Shown: positions 34,468 to 43,538 of the stretch, piece after piece
Layout of the letters: every line of letters starts with the position of its first letter
Numbering within the stretch: the first letter of the stretch is position 1
Assembly (NCBI GenBank): GCA_017618075.1
Contig: JAFZUY010000023.1
Coordinates: 1 to 64,000, forward strand
From: Lachnospiraceae bacterium
GTDB lineage: Bacteria > Bacillota > Clostridia > Lachnospirales > Lachnospiraceae
Direction: 5' to 3'
DNA: 64,000 nucleotides
Translations under genes and position numbers: made by a program
The notes under the pieces: model-generated
Seen by the model: the letters and a program-made list of their open reading frames with translations, nothing else
Databases searched by the model: none
Told to the model about the DNA's origin: nothing

Positions 34468-37140
34468 TTACTTTTCTTTGAAGAGAAGGCCAAAGGTTCC
34501 CGGGCCGCAGTTAACTGCGATGGAAGCGCAGGCCTGCTTGAAGATAATCTGGTCGAATTTCATTTTCTTTTCGATATATTCTCTTATCCAGTCCATATCT
34601 TTTTTACTGAGTCCGACATAGGTTACAAACAAAACTTTCGTATCTATTTTCGAACCTGCGGAAAGACATGCGTTGATGTAGTTTTTCCACGCATTCTTTG
34701 AAGAACCGAAGTAAATCTTTCCAAGCTTCATCCTGCCTCGTTTTAATACGAGTACCGGACGTCCCATCAGGGATTTTACGAGGTTTGCCATACGCGAAGA
34801 AACCTGTTTTGCTCTGGCGAGATAATCAAGGTTGTCAACGATAAAGCTTGTATGAATTTTACCTTTGATATTTTCAAGTTCTTCGATGATGTGCTTCGGA
34901 CTCATACCGCTTTCTGCGAGTCTGCAGGCTTCAAGTACCATTAAGCCCTGTGCACTGGACAAGTGTCCCGAGTCGACTACAAATACATTGTCGAAAGCTT
35001 TGGCTGCTTCCATTGCGCTCGGACATCCGCTGTTTTCAATTCCCGAAGAAATCGAAATATGAATGACATTGTTGGCATACGAAAGCTGCTTCGCAAAGAA
35101 TGCTTCATGCTCTTTGGCATCGGGTGCCATCGGCAGGATCTCATTGGTGGAGTTTTCCATGTATTTGATTACGCCCGCCGTATCAATTTCATAGCCGTCC
35201 TTAAACATACCTTCCGCGGTACGTACTCTGTGCGGAATAATGGCAATGCCGTAATTCTCTATAAAGCCCTTGGGAAGATCTGCTACGCTCTCGGTTGAAA
35301 TCGCAACCATCTTTCTCTTCTGGCTGCCGTGCATCCATGAAATGGTCTCTTCGAGGATTTCCTCGTCACCGCCCATAACCTTTACCATGTCCTTAGGCAG
35401 CTGACGTAAGAGTTCGCTTTCAAGTTCGCTTCCGCTGACAGGTTTTACGAGGTAACCGTCAAAGGCTTCTTTTGCATATAAATCTCTGTTTTCCTCGCCT
35501 GCATTGGCGGTAAGGATAACGATTTTACTGTTTCTTGAACTGCCGCCCGTCTGATTTCGAATGCGTTTCTTACATTCGATACCGTCCATTTCAGGCATCA
35601 GATGGTCCATAAATATTACATTGTATTCGATGTTCTGTGTCAGTTTAAGTGCAGCTTCACCGCTTCTTACGGTATCGATTACAACCTTTGTGTCACGTAG
35701 AAGTTTGGATACAACCATGAGGTTGGCTTCGTTGTCGTCGACCACGAGGATTCTTGCCTCAGGCGCTTCAAATTTCTGCTTATAATTGCTCTTCTTACCG
35801 TATCCGTGATTCTTTTCGAAATCGTATTCACCGATCTGCTTGTCATTTACAAGCTTCTGGGGAATCTCTACGATGAATGTCGAACCCTTGGTATAAACGC
35901 TGTTAACTGCGATTTTACCGCCCATCAGATCAAGGAACTGTTTTACGATTGAAAGACCGAGGCCCGTACCTTCGATATGTGTCGTGGCATCCTCATCCAC
36001 TCTTTTATAAGCGGAGAAAAGGAACGGAATATCCTCTTTTTTGATGCCGATACCCGTATCGGAAACCGAGTAAATAATGTTGGCGGTTTCATTGTCAAGC
36101 ATTTCGCACTGAACGTTTAAAGAAACCGAGCCTTCCTTGGTGTATTTTATGGCGTTGTTTAAAACATTTATGAGTATCTGCTTGATTCTGACTTCGTCTC
36201 CGATTAATTCCGCGGGAACATCGGGAGATACATTGATTCTAAACTGCAGATTCTTTTCTCTTGCCCTGATCCAGAGCATTCCGACAAGATCGGAGAGCAT
36301 ATTGCCCGTGTTGTACGGTGCGATTAAAAGATGCATTTTGCCGGATTTGAATTTGGACATATCAAGAATGTCGTTAATCAAATTTAAAAGAAGTTTTCCG
36401 GCAGAACGGATGTTTACCGCATCCTCGACTACCTCATCGTTGATGTTTTCACGAAGAATCATTTCGTTAAGACCGATGATGGTATTAATCGGTGTACGGA
36501 TTTCATGGCTCATGCTCGAGAAGAACTGATTTTGTGCGGCATTGAGCATTTCGATTTCTTTTTTCTGCTCCTCCGCTCTCTTTTTCTCCTTCGTGAAAAG
36601 TCTTACTTCAAGGCCGACTAAAACGCTGATTGCAAGGCCAATGAGTACAAGAGAAACAAATGAGAAAATATTTCCCATGATTCGTGATGACTCAACCACG
36701 ATTTCAGGAAGCATGATGTTGATGTAATAGCAACCCGTTGCAACGAAAAGTTCCATCACGTAGAAAATAATTCTGGTCTTTCCTTCTAAAAGAATGCTGA
36801 TTACCAGTATCGTGTAAATAAACCAGATAGGTGCATCTCCGTTGATTCCGCCGCCGTAAATAAACGTCATCGGGAAGAAAATAAATCCGAGCATAAAACA
36901 TATCATGCTTGCGCCGAATTTAATCTTTTTCTTTTTGACGGAGAAAATGGCTATGGCAAAAACAAACAGAATAGCCACTCCTATAAGAATTCTGTCTAAA
37001 AGTCTGTCGTCCGTTAAAAAGATTTCTATCAGAGACACCGCTAAAAGAATTTCCGTAATCAGTGTGGTTAGTACAAAGAGGCGCTGTCGGATGTCTATGT
37101 CGTTGTTATACAGTTTATCCTTAAATCCTTCGTGTTTCAT
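34468..37140 (-). CDS. Hybrid histidine kinase with receiver and C-terminal DegV domain
   Basis: An 890-residue fusion. About six membrane segments (20-180) precede a HisKA domain with the phospho-acceptor His212 (SSMSHEIRTPINTI), an HATPase domain (VLNNAIKYTKEG, VSDTGIGIK, GTGLGLSIVKQ), and a receiver domain (about 462-582) with Asp512 in FMDHLMPEMDG. From about 612 to the end is a DegV/FakB-like fold: AISTESVADLPKGF, IHISISSGIENS, VVDSGHLSSAQGL, IVDNLDYLARAKQVS and CGPGTFGL. DegV proteins bind a single fatty acid, and FakB members hand it to fatty acid kinase. A sensor kinase covalently joined to such a domain is unusual and may sense fatty acids. It overlaps the upstream kinase gene by four bases. 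Confidence 0.9.
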   Translation of the reverse strand: MKHEGFKDKLYNNDIDIRQRLFVLTTLITEILLAVSLIEIFLTDDRLLDRILIGVAILFVFAIAIFSVKKKKIKFGASMICFMLGFIFFPMTFIYGGGINGDAPIWFIYTILVISILLEGKTRIIFYVMELFVATGCYYINIMLPEIVVESSRIMGNIFSFVSLVLIGLAISVLVGLEVRLFTKEKKRAEEQKKEIEMLNAAQNQFFSSMSHEIRTPINTIIGLNEMILRENINDEVVEDAVNIRSAGKLLLNLINDILDMSKFKSGKMHLLIAPYNTGNMLSDLVGMLWIRAREKNLQFRINVSPDVPAELIGDEVRIKQILINVLNNAIKYTKEGSVSLNVQCEMLDNETANIIYSVSDTGIGIKKEDIPFLFSAYKRVDEDATTHIEGTGLGLSIVKQFLDLMGGKIAVNSVYTKGSTFIVEIPQKLVNDKQIGEYDFEKNHGYGKKSNYKQKFEAPEARILVVDDNEANLMVVSKLLRDTKVVIDTVRSGEAALKLTQNIEYNVIFMDHLMPEMDGIECKKRIRNQTGGSSRNSKIVILTANAGEENRDLYAKEAFDGYLVKPVSGSELESELLRQLPKDMVKVMGGDEEILEETISWMHGSQKRKMVAISTESVADLPKGFIENYGIAIIPHRVRTAEGMFKDGYEIDTAGVIKYMENSTNEILPMAPDAKEHEAFFAKQLSYANNVIHISISSGIENSGCPSAMEAAKAFDNVFVVDSGHLSSAQGLMVLEACRLAESGMSPKHIIEELENIKGKIHTSFIVDNLDYLARAKQVSSRMANLVKSLMGRPVLVLKRGRMKLGKIYFGSSKNAWKNYINACLSAGSKIDTKVLFVTYVGLSKKDMDWIREYIEKKMKFDQIIFKQACASIAVNCGPGTFGLLFKEK

Positions 37141-39743
37141 TCTTCCTCCATGGGTGCAAACTCAAGTACATCATCGGATGACTTCTCTTCCATGCTGCCT
37201 TCAGGCTTAAATTCGAGGACTTCGCTGTCGCCTTCACTGCCCGAATCAAAACCGGTAGCCTGATTTATCTTTTCTTTTAATACCTCATATACACTCATCA
37301 CGTGATCGTGATTGTCAAAGATATAATTCTCTTTCTTTTCCTTGGCAGCCTTTTCAAGTTTCAAAGCTTCCTCGGATAAGTCCATCGCACCGATCATCTT
37401 CGACGTGCTCTTTAACGCATGAACAATTATCTCGTAATTGCCCCAGTCTTTCTGCTCATAAAAGTTCATCAGGGCAGGGATTTTCTCTGAGGCTTCGTTT
37501 GCAAACTGGATAAGAAGCGTATTATAAAATTCCTCATCTCCGAGGCAATACTTTAATCCCGCTTCAACATCTATATTGCTGCCTTCAAGCTTTTCGGCCA
37601 GAGTCTTCTTTTCCGATTCTTTTATGATGACTTCTTTGGCCTCGCTCTCTTCTTCCTCTTCTCCGATGTATGAGTTTCCATCTTCGTCCTCAAACTCGAA
37701 GCTTAATAAAGATTTAGGAAGTACCTGTTTTAATACACGCTCCAGTTCCTCTATTTCAATAGGCTTGGAAACAAAACCGTCGAAGCCTTCGGATAAAAAC
37801 ATCTGCTTGGCCGAACTCATTGCATTGGCGGTAAGCGCAACGATGGGAACATTGTTGTCGAGTCCTGTTACATCGCCTCTTATCTTCTTCATGGCTTCGA
37901 CACCGTCCATGCCGCCCATCATATGGTCCATAAATATAATGTCAAACTGCTTTTCCCTGCAGATATCGATGGATTCCGGTCCGCTCGTTGCGGTAGAAAC
38001 AACCATACCGTATCTCTTGAAAATACTCTTTCCAACGACAAGGTTCATTGGTTCGTCATCGACAACTAAGGCTCTTACGCCGTTAAGACGAAGCTTTCCG
38101 CCCTCTTTTATACGCGTGTTGATATCGGTATTAAGAATAGCGGTAACGGGGAAGCAGTAGAACGGCTTTTCCATGATTCTTGCATTGGACTTTGCGGGAA
38201 GTGTGAAATCCTGGTTTGCCACAACCACAACAATCATTTCCTTGGCCAGTTCTTCCATCAGTTCGATATCGGAGCAGTATTCTTCTTCTCCGACGAAAAG
38301 ATGTGTCATGTGAAGAGATTCTCTTAATCTCTTTAAGTTGTCTGTATTATCAACTCTGTGCATCTGAATGCCGAGGCCGTTAACAATGTTAAGAACCATC
38401 GAATTGTAGTATTCACGCACAACAGGGTTTTCGTATTTTTCGAAATGAAGGAATGCACCGAGACAGAGCTTGTCGGGATTGTTAACCGACATGCAGCTTG
38501 ATGCATCGACAACCGTCTGAGGAAGGGAAACATGTACAGTGGTTCCGACATCGGGTTTACTCTTAATGATCATAAAACCGCCGAGAAGCGATACAAAGCC
38601 CGAGACGATTGAAAGACCAAGTCCCAAACCGCCGCCGAGTCTGGCTCTGCCGGAATCCACCTGATAGAATCTTTCGTATACTCTCTCGAGTTCTTCTTCG
38701 CTCATACCGATACCGGTATCGGTTACTTCTATGGAAAGATTAACGCCGTAATCCTGGTCTTCACAGGAAATACGAACATAAACACCGCCGTCATGGGTGT
38801 ATTTTAAGCCGTTCGAAATCAGCGCTCTTAAAATCTTCTTTATCTTCGTCGCATCGGAATTCATGACCGAAGGAATCGCGGGATCGACATCGATTATAAG
38901 TTCGACATCCTTTGACTTGTACTCGCGGATTTCCGTTACAAGGTCGTTTAAAATGGATGAAAGCATGTAGTCTTCACAGTTAACGACGATGTTTTTACGG
39001 TCGATTTCCGAATAATCCAGAATATCGCCTATCTGCTCGGCCACTTTTCTACCTGCATTTCTGACAGAAATCATATCGCGACGGATATCATCCTTTTCTT
39101 CCTTGTCTATACAGATTCCGGATAAACCGATGACTGCGTTGACGGGTGTACGAAGTTCATGCGAAACGTTTGCAAGAAAATCGTTTAATCTGTTGGTTGC
39201 ATCGGTAAGCATTACTATCTCGTCTTTGGATTTATCAAGTACCTGCGTCCATTTGTCGATAATTGCCTTTGAAAACCATCCGATTAAAAAGATAATGAGA
39301 CAGTGCATTACGGTTCTGCTTATAACAAGCGAATCAAACTGTTCCCCAGCCAGAATCATCACGGTTATGGCATAACCCATCGACAGATAATATGTAATTA
39401 CAGCAAAATTAATGAGCGCCTTTTTTCCTGTAAGGGTATACAAAACCATGATTCCGGACATTACAACCGCAAGGTCAAATGTACTGGTCTGGTGAATACC
39501 GTAAAAGAAAAACGAGAACATCATTAAAATGGCATAAAACCAGAGTCTGGCATTGGTCGACAAAAGCTGGCGGATATGGAATATCCAGCTGAAAACCATT
39601 CCGACGGTAATAGGGATTAATGCCCATTTTTCCCATCCCATCAGGAAAGACTCCACTATAAGAATGACTGCAAGAATCGTATAACCGATCAGCAGCATTA
39701 AGTGTGACGCCTGAAAATTGTCGTTTTTATCATCATTCTTCAT
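37137..39743 (-). CDS. Hybrid histidine kinase with receiver and HPt domains
   Basis: An 868-residue membrane kinase. Six or so membrane segments (about 14-165) are followed by HisKA with His195 (ANVSHELRTPVNAV), an HATPase domain (LISNGLKYTHDGG, VTDTGIGMS, GGLGLGLSIVSGF), a degenerate receiver-like region (about 430-550, without the phospho-Asp), a true receiver (VRALVVDDEPMN, IIFMDHMMGGMDG) and a C-terminal HPt domain (VHALKSTSKMIGA). This is a full phosphorelay in one chain, apart from the final output regulator. It overlaps the upstream cyclic-di-GMP gene by 11 bases and the downstream kinase by four. The terminal acidic stretch has no known role. The sensed signal is unknown. Confidence 0.93.
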   Translation of the reverse strand: MKNDDKNDNFQASHLMLLIGYTILAVILIVESFLMGWEKWALIPITVGMVFSWIFHIRQLLSTNARLWFYAILMMFSFFFYGIHQTSTFDLAVVMSGIMVLYTLTGKKALINFAVITYYLSMGYAITVMILAGEQFDSLVISRTVMHCLIIFLIGWFSKAIIDKWTQVLDKSKDEIVMLTDATNRLNDFLANVSHELRTPVNAVIGLSGICIDKEEKDDIRRDMISVRNAGRKVAEQIGDILDYSEIDRKNIVVNCEDYMLSSILNDLVTEIREYKSKDVELIIDVDPAIPSVMNSDATKIKKILRALISNGLKYTHDGGVYVRISCEDQDYGVNLSIEVTDTGIGMSEEELERVYERFYQVDSGRARLGGGLGLGLSIVSGFVSLLGGFMIIKSKPDVGTTVHVSLPQTVVDASSCMSVNNPDKLCLGAFLHFEKYENPVVREYYNSMVLNIVNGLGIQMHRVDNTDNLKRLRESLHMTHLFVGEEEYCSDIELMEELAKEMIVVVVANQDFTLPAKSNARIMEKPFYCFPVTAILNTDINTRIKEGGKLRLNGVRALVVDDEPMNLVVGKSIFKRYGMVVSTATSGPESIDICREKQFDIIFMDHMMGGMDGVEAMKKIRGDVTGLDNNVPIVALTANAMSSAKQMFLSEGFDGFVSKPIEIEELERVLKQVLPKSLLSFEFEDEDGNSYIGEEEEESEAKEVIIKESEKKTLAEKLEGSNIDVEAGLKYCLGDEEFYNTLLIQFANEASEKIPALMNFYEQKDWGNYEIIVHALKSTSKMIGAMDLSEEALKLEKAAKEKKENYIFDNHDHVMSVYEVLKEKINQATGFDSGSEGDSEVLEFKPEGSMEEKSSDDVLEFAPMEEE

Positions 39744-42114
39744 TCTTCTTTTCCCTCAGATTATAGTCCGTGTCTTCGTGAATAATGGAAAGCATTATAT
39801 CAGCGTACTTAGGATCAAACTGCGTTCCCCTGCCTTTTTCGAATTCTTTTATGATTATATCCTGGTCGAGAACGTCTCTGTAACTTCTGTAACTTGACAT
39901 TGCATCATAGGAATCGGCTACGGCGATAATCTTTGCAAATTCTGCGATACTGTCACCTGCCAGGCCTTCCGGATATCCGCTTCCGTCGTATCTCTCGTGA
40001 TGGCACTTTGCGCCGAGTGCGAGATTCGGATCTTCTTTAATGTTGTCAAGTATTTTGGCACCCATCACAGGGTGTCTTTTGATTATTTCGTATTCTTCTT
40101 CGTTTAACTTGTCGGGCTTGTTGATTACGGCATCGGGAATTCCGATTTTGCCGATATCATGCAAAAGCCCCATGATGTAAATCTCTTCCTGGTCCTTTTC
40201 GGAGAATCTTGCACGCTTTGCAATTTCTCTTGAATAATCCGCTACTCTCTGCGAATGACCGTTGGTGTAATTGTCTTTTGTATCGATAGCAACCGCGAGT
40301 GATTCCACGAGATGAAGGAACAGATTTCTGTTTTCCCTGGTCTTTTCTTCAACCTCTTTGCTAAGCTGCTTCTGAAGTGTCAAGAGTTCGAGAATGTGGC
40401 TTACTCTTAAGCGGAGAATTTCCGGTACAAAAGGCTTTTTGATAAAGTCCATCGCACCCATCGAAAGGCCCTTGCTTTCTGCCTCGCTCGTTTCGTCTGC
40501 GGTTAAGAAAAGTACGGGTACCTGCGAAGCCTCGCAATCTTTTTTCCTTAATTTCGAAAGTGTTTCGAAGCCGTCCATTTCAGGCATTTTAATGTCTAAA
40601 AGAATGAGGTCGGCATTAGTTCCCGGAGTGTCAAAATAATCAAGCAGTGCCTGTCCGGATTTAAGCGCAATTACATGAATTCCGCTCATGCTAAGTGCCT
40701 TGCCCGCTACCTGTAAATTCAATACGTCATCATCGACGATAATGACTTTTTTCTCTTTTTTAACATTGGAAACAAAATTGCTGTCTCCGACAAATTCGGT
40801 CTCGTAGGAAACGGCTAAATCGTTTTCATAATTTTCATGCCATCTTGTGATGATGTGCTCAAGTACCGTTCCTGTCGAATCTTCTCTTACATCGGTTAAG
40901 AATACAAAGTACTGATTGTATCTGTTACGCATGAGGATGTCGGATTTACGAAGCGATTTTCTGACATGATTGCCGAATTCATCGCACGCATCCTTGTAAA
41001 CAAGGTCACTCATATCGCCTTTTTTACTTAATGTAAAAAGAATCTTGCATGCGCCCAAATGATGACGGAGTATGTATCTTATGACATATCTGTAAACATG
41101 TGCGAAGGCTTCGGCGTCAAGCTGAAGTGCCACATTGGGAATGGTTCTTTCTCCGAGGATTTCCGAAATCGTCTTGATGTCGGGCAAGGGAGAATTCACT
41201 TCGTCTTCGGAGAAAAGTTCCGAACTGAAAAGATCGTATCCGTGTTTACCGTTTTTCTTAACTTTGTAAAGGGATTTGTCGGCAAGTTTTAAAAGTGAAT
41301 TGTAATCGTTGCCGTGTCTGGGAACAAAGACAGCTCCGACAGAAGCTCCCAGAGGAATACTCATATCCGCACCCATCAGACTTTTAGCGGATTTCATGAG
41401 TTTTTCATTTAGATTTGAAGTGATGGATGCTACACCTTCTTCGGTTTCAACGCCGTTGCAGAACGCAACGAACTCATCGCCGCCGATACGACCGCATTTG
41501 CTGCCTGCGGGAATGGAGTCGCGAATAATCTGGGCAAACGAAATTAAAACCTCGTCACCCATCTCATGTCCGTAAATATCATTTACGAGTTTGAATGAAT
41601 CAAGGTCAATCATCATCAGGGCACCGACGGAAGATACGCATAATGCGGGCATCTGAGCGTTGGTAGCGGCCTTGTTTAAAAAGCCTGTCAGCTTGTCGGT
41701 AGTAGCCTCTGTTTTAAGATTGTTCATTTCCTTCTGAACGGAAACTACATTGTCGATTCTTTTAAGAAGTACTTCGGGATTGAAGGGCTTTCTGATGTAA
41801 TCGGACACGCCCATTTCAAAGCCTTTGGTCTCTGTATTGGTATCTTCGTCAGCGGTTAGGAAAATAACGGGAATCTCTCTGATTCCTTTTTCTTTTTCCA
41901 TCTCGCGGAGACGCTTGAGAGTTTCAAAACCGTCCATTTCGGGCATCTTAATATCAAGCAGAATAAGATCGGGTATTCCCTTGTCTTTGATATAATCAAG
42001 CAAAAGGGCACCGGATCTAAGTGCGGTAACTCTCATGTTGTTTTTGCTTAAGATATGACCTGCCATCTGAAGATTGGCAGTATCGTCGTCAACTACAATA
42101 ATCCATCTGGTCAT
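39733..42114 (-). CDS. Response regulator with GGDEF and HD-GYP domains
   Basis: A 793-residue soluble protein. Order: receiver 1 (Asp54 in LLDIKMPEMDG), an intact GGDEF diguanylate cyclase domain (GGDEF at 211-215, no RxxD inhibitory site just upstream), a degenerate GGDEF-like domain (about 330-430, with RNRYNQY at the motif position), receiver 2 (Asp507 in LLDIKMPEMDG) and HD-GYP phosphodiesterase (HDIGK at 652-656, HHERYDGSGYP ending at 715). It can in principle both make and break cyclic-di-GMP under the control of two receivers. It heads the signalling run together with the metallophosphoesterase, and the two kinases following it are likely partners. ATG at 42114. Confidence 0.93.
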   Translation of the reverse strand: MTRWIIVVDDDTANLQMAGHILSKNNMRVTALRSGALLLDYIKDKGIPDLILLDIKMPEMDGFETLKRLREMEKEKGIREIPVIFLTADEDTNTETKGFEMGVSDYIRKPFNPEVLLKRIDNVVSVQKEMNNLKTEATTDKLTGFLNKAATNAQMPALCVSSVGALMMIDLDSFKLVNDIYGHEMGDEVLISFAQIIRDSIPAGSKCGRIGGDEFVAFCNGVETEEGVASITSNLNEKLMKSAKSLMGADMSIPLGASVGAVFVPRHGNDYNSLLKLADKSLYKVKKNGKHGYDLFSSELFSEDEVNSPLPDIKTISEILGERTIPNVALQLDAEAFAHVYRYVIRYILRHHLGACKILFTLSKKGDMSDLVYKDACDEFGNHVRKSLRKSDILMRNRYNQYFVFLTDVREDSTGTVLEHIITRWHENYENDLAVSYETEFVGDSNFVSNVKKEKKVIIVDDDVLNLQVAGKALSMSGIHVIALKSGQALLDYFDTPGTNADLILLDIKMPEMDGFETLSKLRKKDCEASQVPVLFLTADETSEAESKGLSMGAMDFIKKPFVPEILRLRVSHILELLTLQKQLSKEVEEKTRENRNLFLHLVESLAVAIDTKDNYTNGHSQRVADYSREIAKRARFSEKDQEEIYIMGLLHDIGKIGIPDAVINKPDKLNEEEYEIIKRHPVMGAKILDNIKEDPNLALGAKCHHERYDGSGYPEGLAGDSIAEFAKIIAVADSYDAMSSYRSYRDVLDQDIIIKEFEKGRGTQFDPKYADIMLSIIHEDTDYNLREKKNEE

Positions 42115-42124
42115 AAAAAACCTC

Positions 42125-43111
42125 TCAATATAATGTTACTTTTACTATTCCCCTCTCAAACGCAGGTTTTGCGGTTACCTGCACACCGTTATTGTTTATT
42201 TTATCTCTGTGATAAAAATGTATGTGTCCGGCTAAAAGAAGTCTTACCAATCCGTCATCTTCCGAAGCAAATGATACAAGGTATCTTGTTGCACCCTTAG
42301 GGTAAATTGCTTCGTCTCCCATTAAGACTCTGGATTTTCCGTTTTCGTCGCCGCCCCAGACCTCATTGGTCCGCTCCACTATGTCCGTTTCCTCATAAAG
42401 TGGAAGGATTGGAACATGCTCGGCGATGATTACTTCCTTGCCTTTTTCTTTTAATTCTATGATTGCATCAAGTGTCTCTTCGCAGACCTGATTGTTTTGA
42501 TCGTCTAAAAGAAGTATGGCAAAATCGTCATATTCTTTTATCTGACAGCCATCTTTATCTTCGTTTAACGAGTCATACCTCGTAAAATAATCAGTATAGG
42601 CTTTGTCACTGAAATACTCGCTTCCGTAGGCGAAATCGTGATTTCCCATTAAGAATAAATACGGGCATTTCAGTTTATTAATCTCTTTTTCTATGTATTC
42701 AATCGAGGCATAGGTTGCTTCATCAGCTATGTCTCCGCCGAATATCACAAGGTCGGGATTTTCTTTTCTTACATAATCCATGACGATGGAAAAGTTCTTT
42801 TCGGAACCCTTTGAAAAGCGCTCGAATTCCTTATATCGGCTCGCGCAGATATCCTTAACTTCCGCGTCTCTGTCATCGCAAAGACATATATGCGCATCGG
42901 CTATAAAAATAATCGTAAAAGGATCTTCAAGCCCCTCGATATCAACTTTTTCTTCGTAAACGGTAACTTCTTTGTCTGAAAGAGCACGGATCTTATTAAA
43001 TGCTCTTTGCGGGACGCCGAAATGTGCCAGCAATACTCCGGCCAAAATCAGTATGATAATGAGGAGAATTATCGGCAGCACCGCCGTTTTTAATTTTTCT
43101 TTACCCGTCAT
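42125..43111 (-). CDS. Membrane-anchored metallophosphoesterase
   Basis: A calcineurin-like phosphoesterase anchored by one N-terminal membrane segment (LPIILLIIILILAGVLLA). Metal-binding motifs are visible in order: FIADAHI (a D-x-H variant), VIFGGDIAD, LMGNHDFAY, IIAEHVPIL and LAGHIHFYH, the five-block pattern of the superfamily. The active domain faces outside if the segment acts as an uncleaved signal anchor. The substrate is unknown. The start is set at the ATG at 43111; a TTG seven codons upstream (43132) is possible, but neither has a strong ribosome binding site. It ends ten bases before the GGDEF/HD-GYP gene and is probably cotranscribed with it. Confidence 0.85.
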   Translation of the reverse strand: MTGKEKLKTAVLPIILLIIILILAGVLLAHFGVPQRAFNKIRALSDKEVTVYEEKVDIEGLEDPFTIIFIADAHICLCDDRDAEVKDICASRYKEFERFSKGSEKNFSIVMDYVRKENPDLVIFGGDIADEATYASIEYIEKEINKLKCPYLFLMGNHDFAYGSEYFSDKAYTDYFTRYDSLNEDKDGCQIKEYDDFAILLLDDQNNQVCEETLDAIIELKEKGKEVIIAEHVPILPLYEETDIVERTNEVWGGDENGKSRVLMGDEAIYPKGATRYLVSFASEDDGLVRLLLAGHIHFYHRDKINNNGVQVTAKPAFERGIVKVTLY

Positions 43112-43153
43112 TTTTCTTAATAAATCCCTCAAACCGAAAAAAGGTTACCCTTT

Positions 43154-43183
43154 ATAATAACCTAAACTTTCAATGAATGTCAA
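43154..43183 (-). promoter_or_regulatory. Promoter of the metallophosphoesterase-signalling operon
   Basis: TTGACA (43183-43178) and TATTAT (43159-43154) on the minus strand, 18 bases apart, with the coding start about 43 bases beyond. It appears to be the only strong promoter for the run down to 34468. Confidence 0.7.
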
Positions 43184-43240
43184 TTGTAGGACTAACCATA
43201 AAAAACACGCTTAAGATGTGAAAAATAACGGCATAAATGT

Positions 43241-43279
43241 AAAAAAGTGTCCGACTCCCTCACGGGTGCCGGACACTTT
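43241..43279 (-). terminator. Terminator after the VYGPP lipoprotein gene
   Basis: The minus strand carries AAAGTGTCCGGCACCC...GGGAGTCGGACACTTTTTT, an imperfect 15-base stem followed by six T, 25 bases after the stop. It ends the glgP-lipoprotein unit and belongs to the same GTGYC-GGCAC palindrome type found at other gene borders here. Confidence 0.8.
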
Positions 43280-43303
43280 GAATAATCAGATATTTAATTT
43301 GCT

Positions 43304-43510
43304 TTAGGTTGCACTTTCCTCTGCATCGGCAACTGACAGAATTACATCTGCTTCAGGTGCTTCTTCGGTCGACTCTGCCACAGTTTGAGCGTCCCTAAGA
43401 CTATCCAAAAACGAATCGGACTGCGGAGGTCCGTAAACACAGCCGTTAAGGTTGAGTGCGGCGGAGAAGATTGCTGTGGCTACTACTGCTTTTTTAACTT
43501 CTTTCTTCAT
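43304..43510 (-). CDS. Small lipoprotein with VYGPP motif
   Basis: A 68-residue peptide with a basic start (MKKEVKKAVV), a hydrophobic core and the lipobox LNGC at 21-24, so Cys24 should be lipidated. The mature part begins VYGPPQSDSF and continues as an acidic tail. GGAGG precedes the ATG, and the gene starts 28 bases after glgP on the same strand, ending at its own terminator, so it is real and probably cotranscribed. The VYGPP motif at the mature N-terminus is the same as that repeated eight times in the DUF805 protein at 58026-58982. Its function is unknown. It has only one copy of the motif and no adjacent modifying enzyme. Confidence 0.72.
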   Translation of the reverse strand: MKKEVKKAVVATAIFSAALNLNGCVYGPPQSDSFLDSLRDAQTVAESTEEAPEADVILSVADAEESAT

Positions 43511-43538
43511 AATAACCCTCCTTTTCCCACTATACTCC

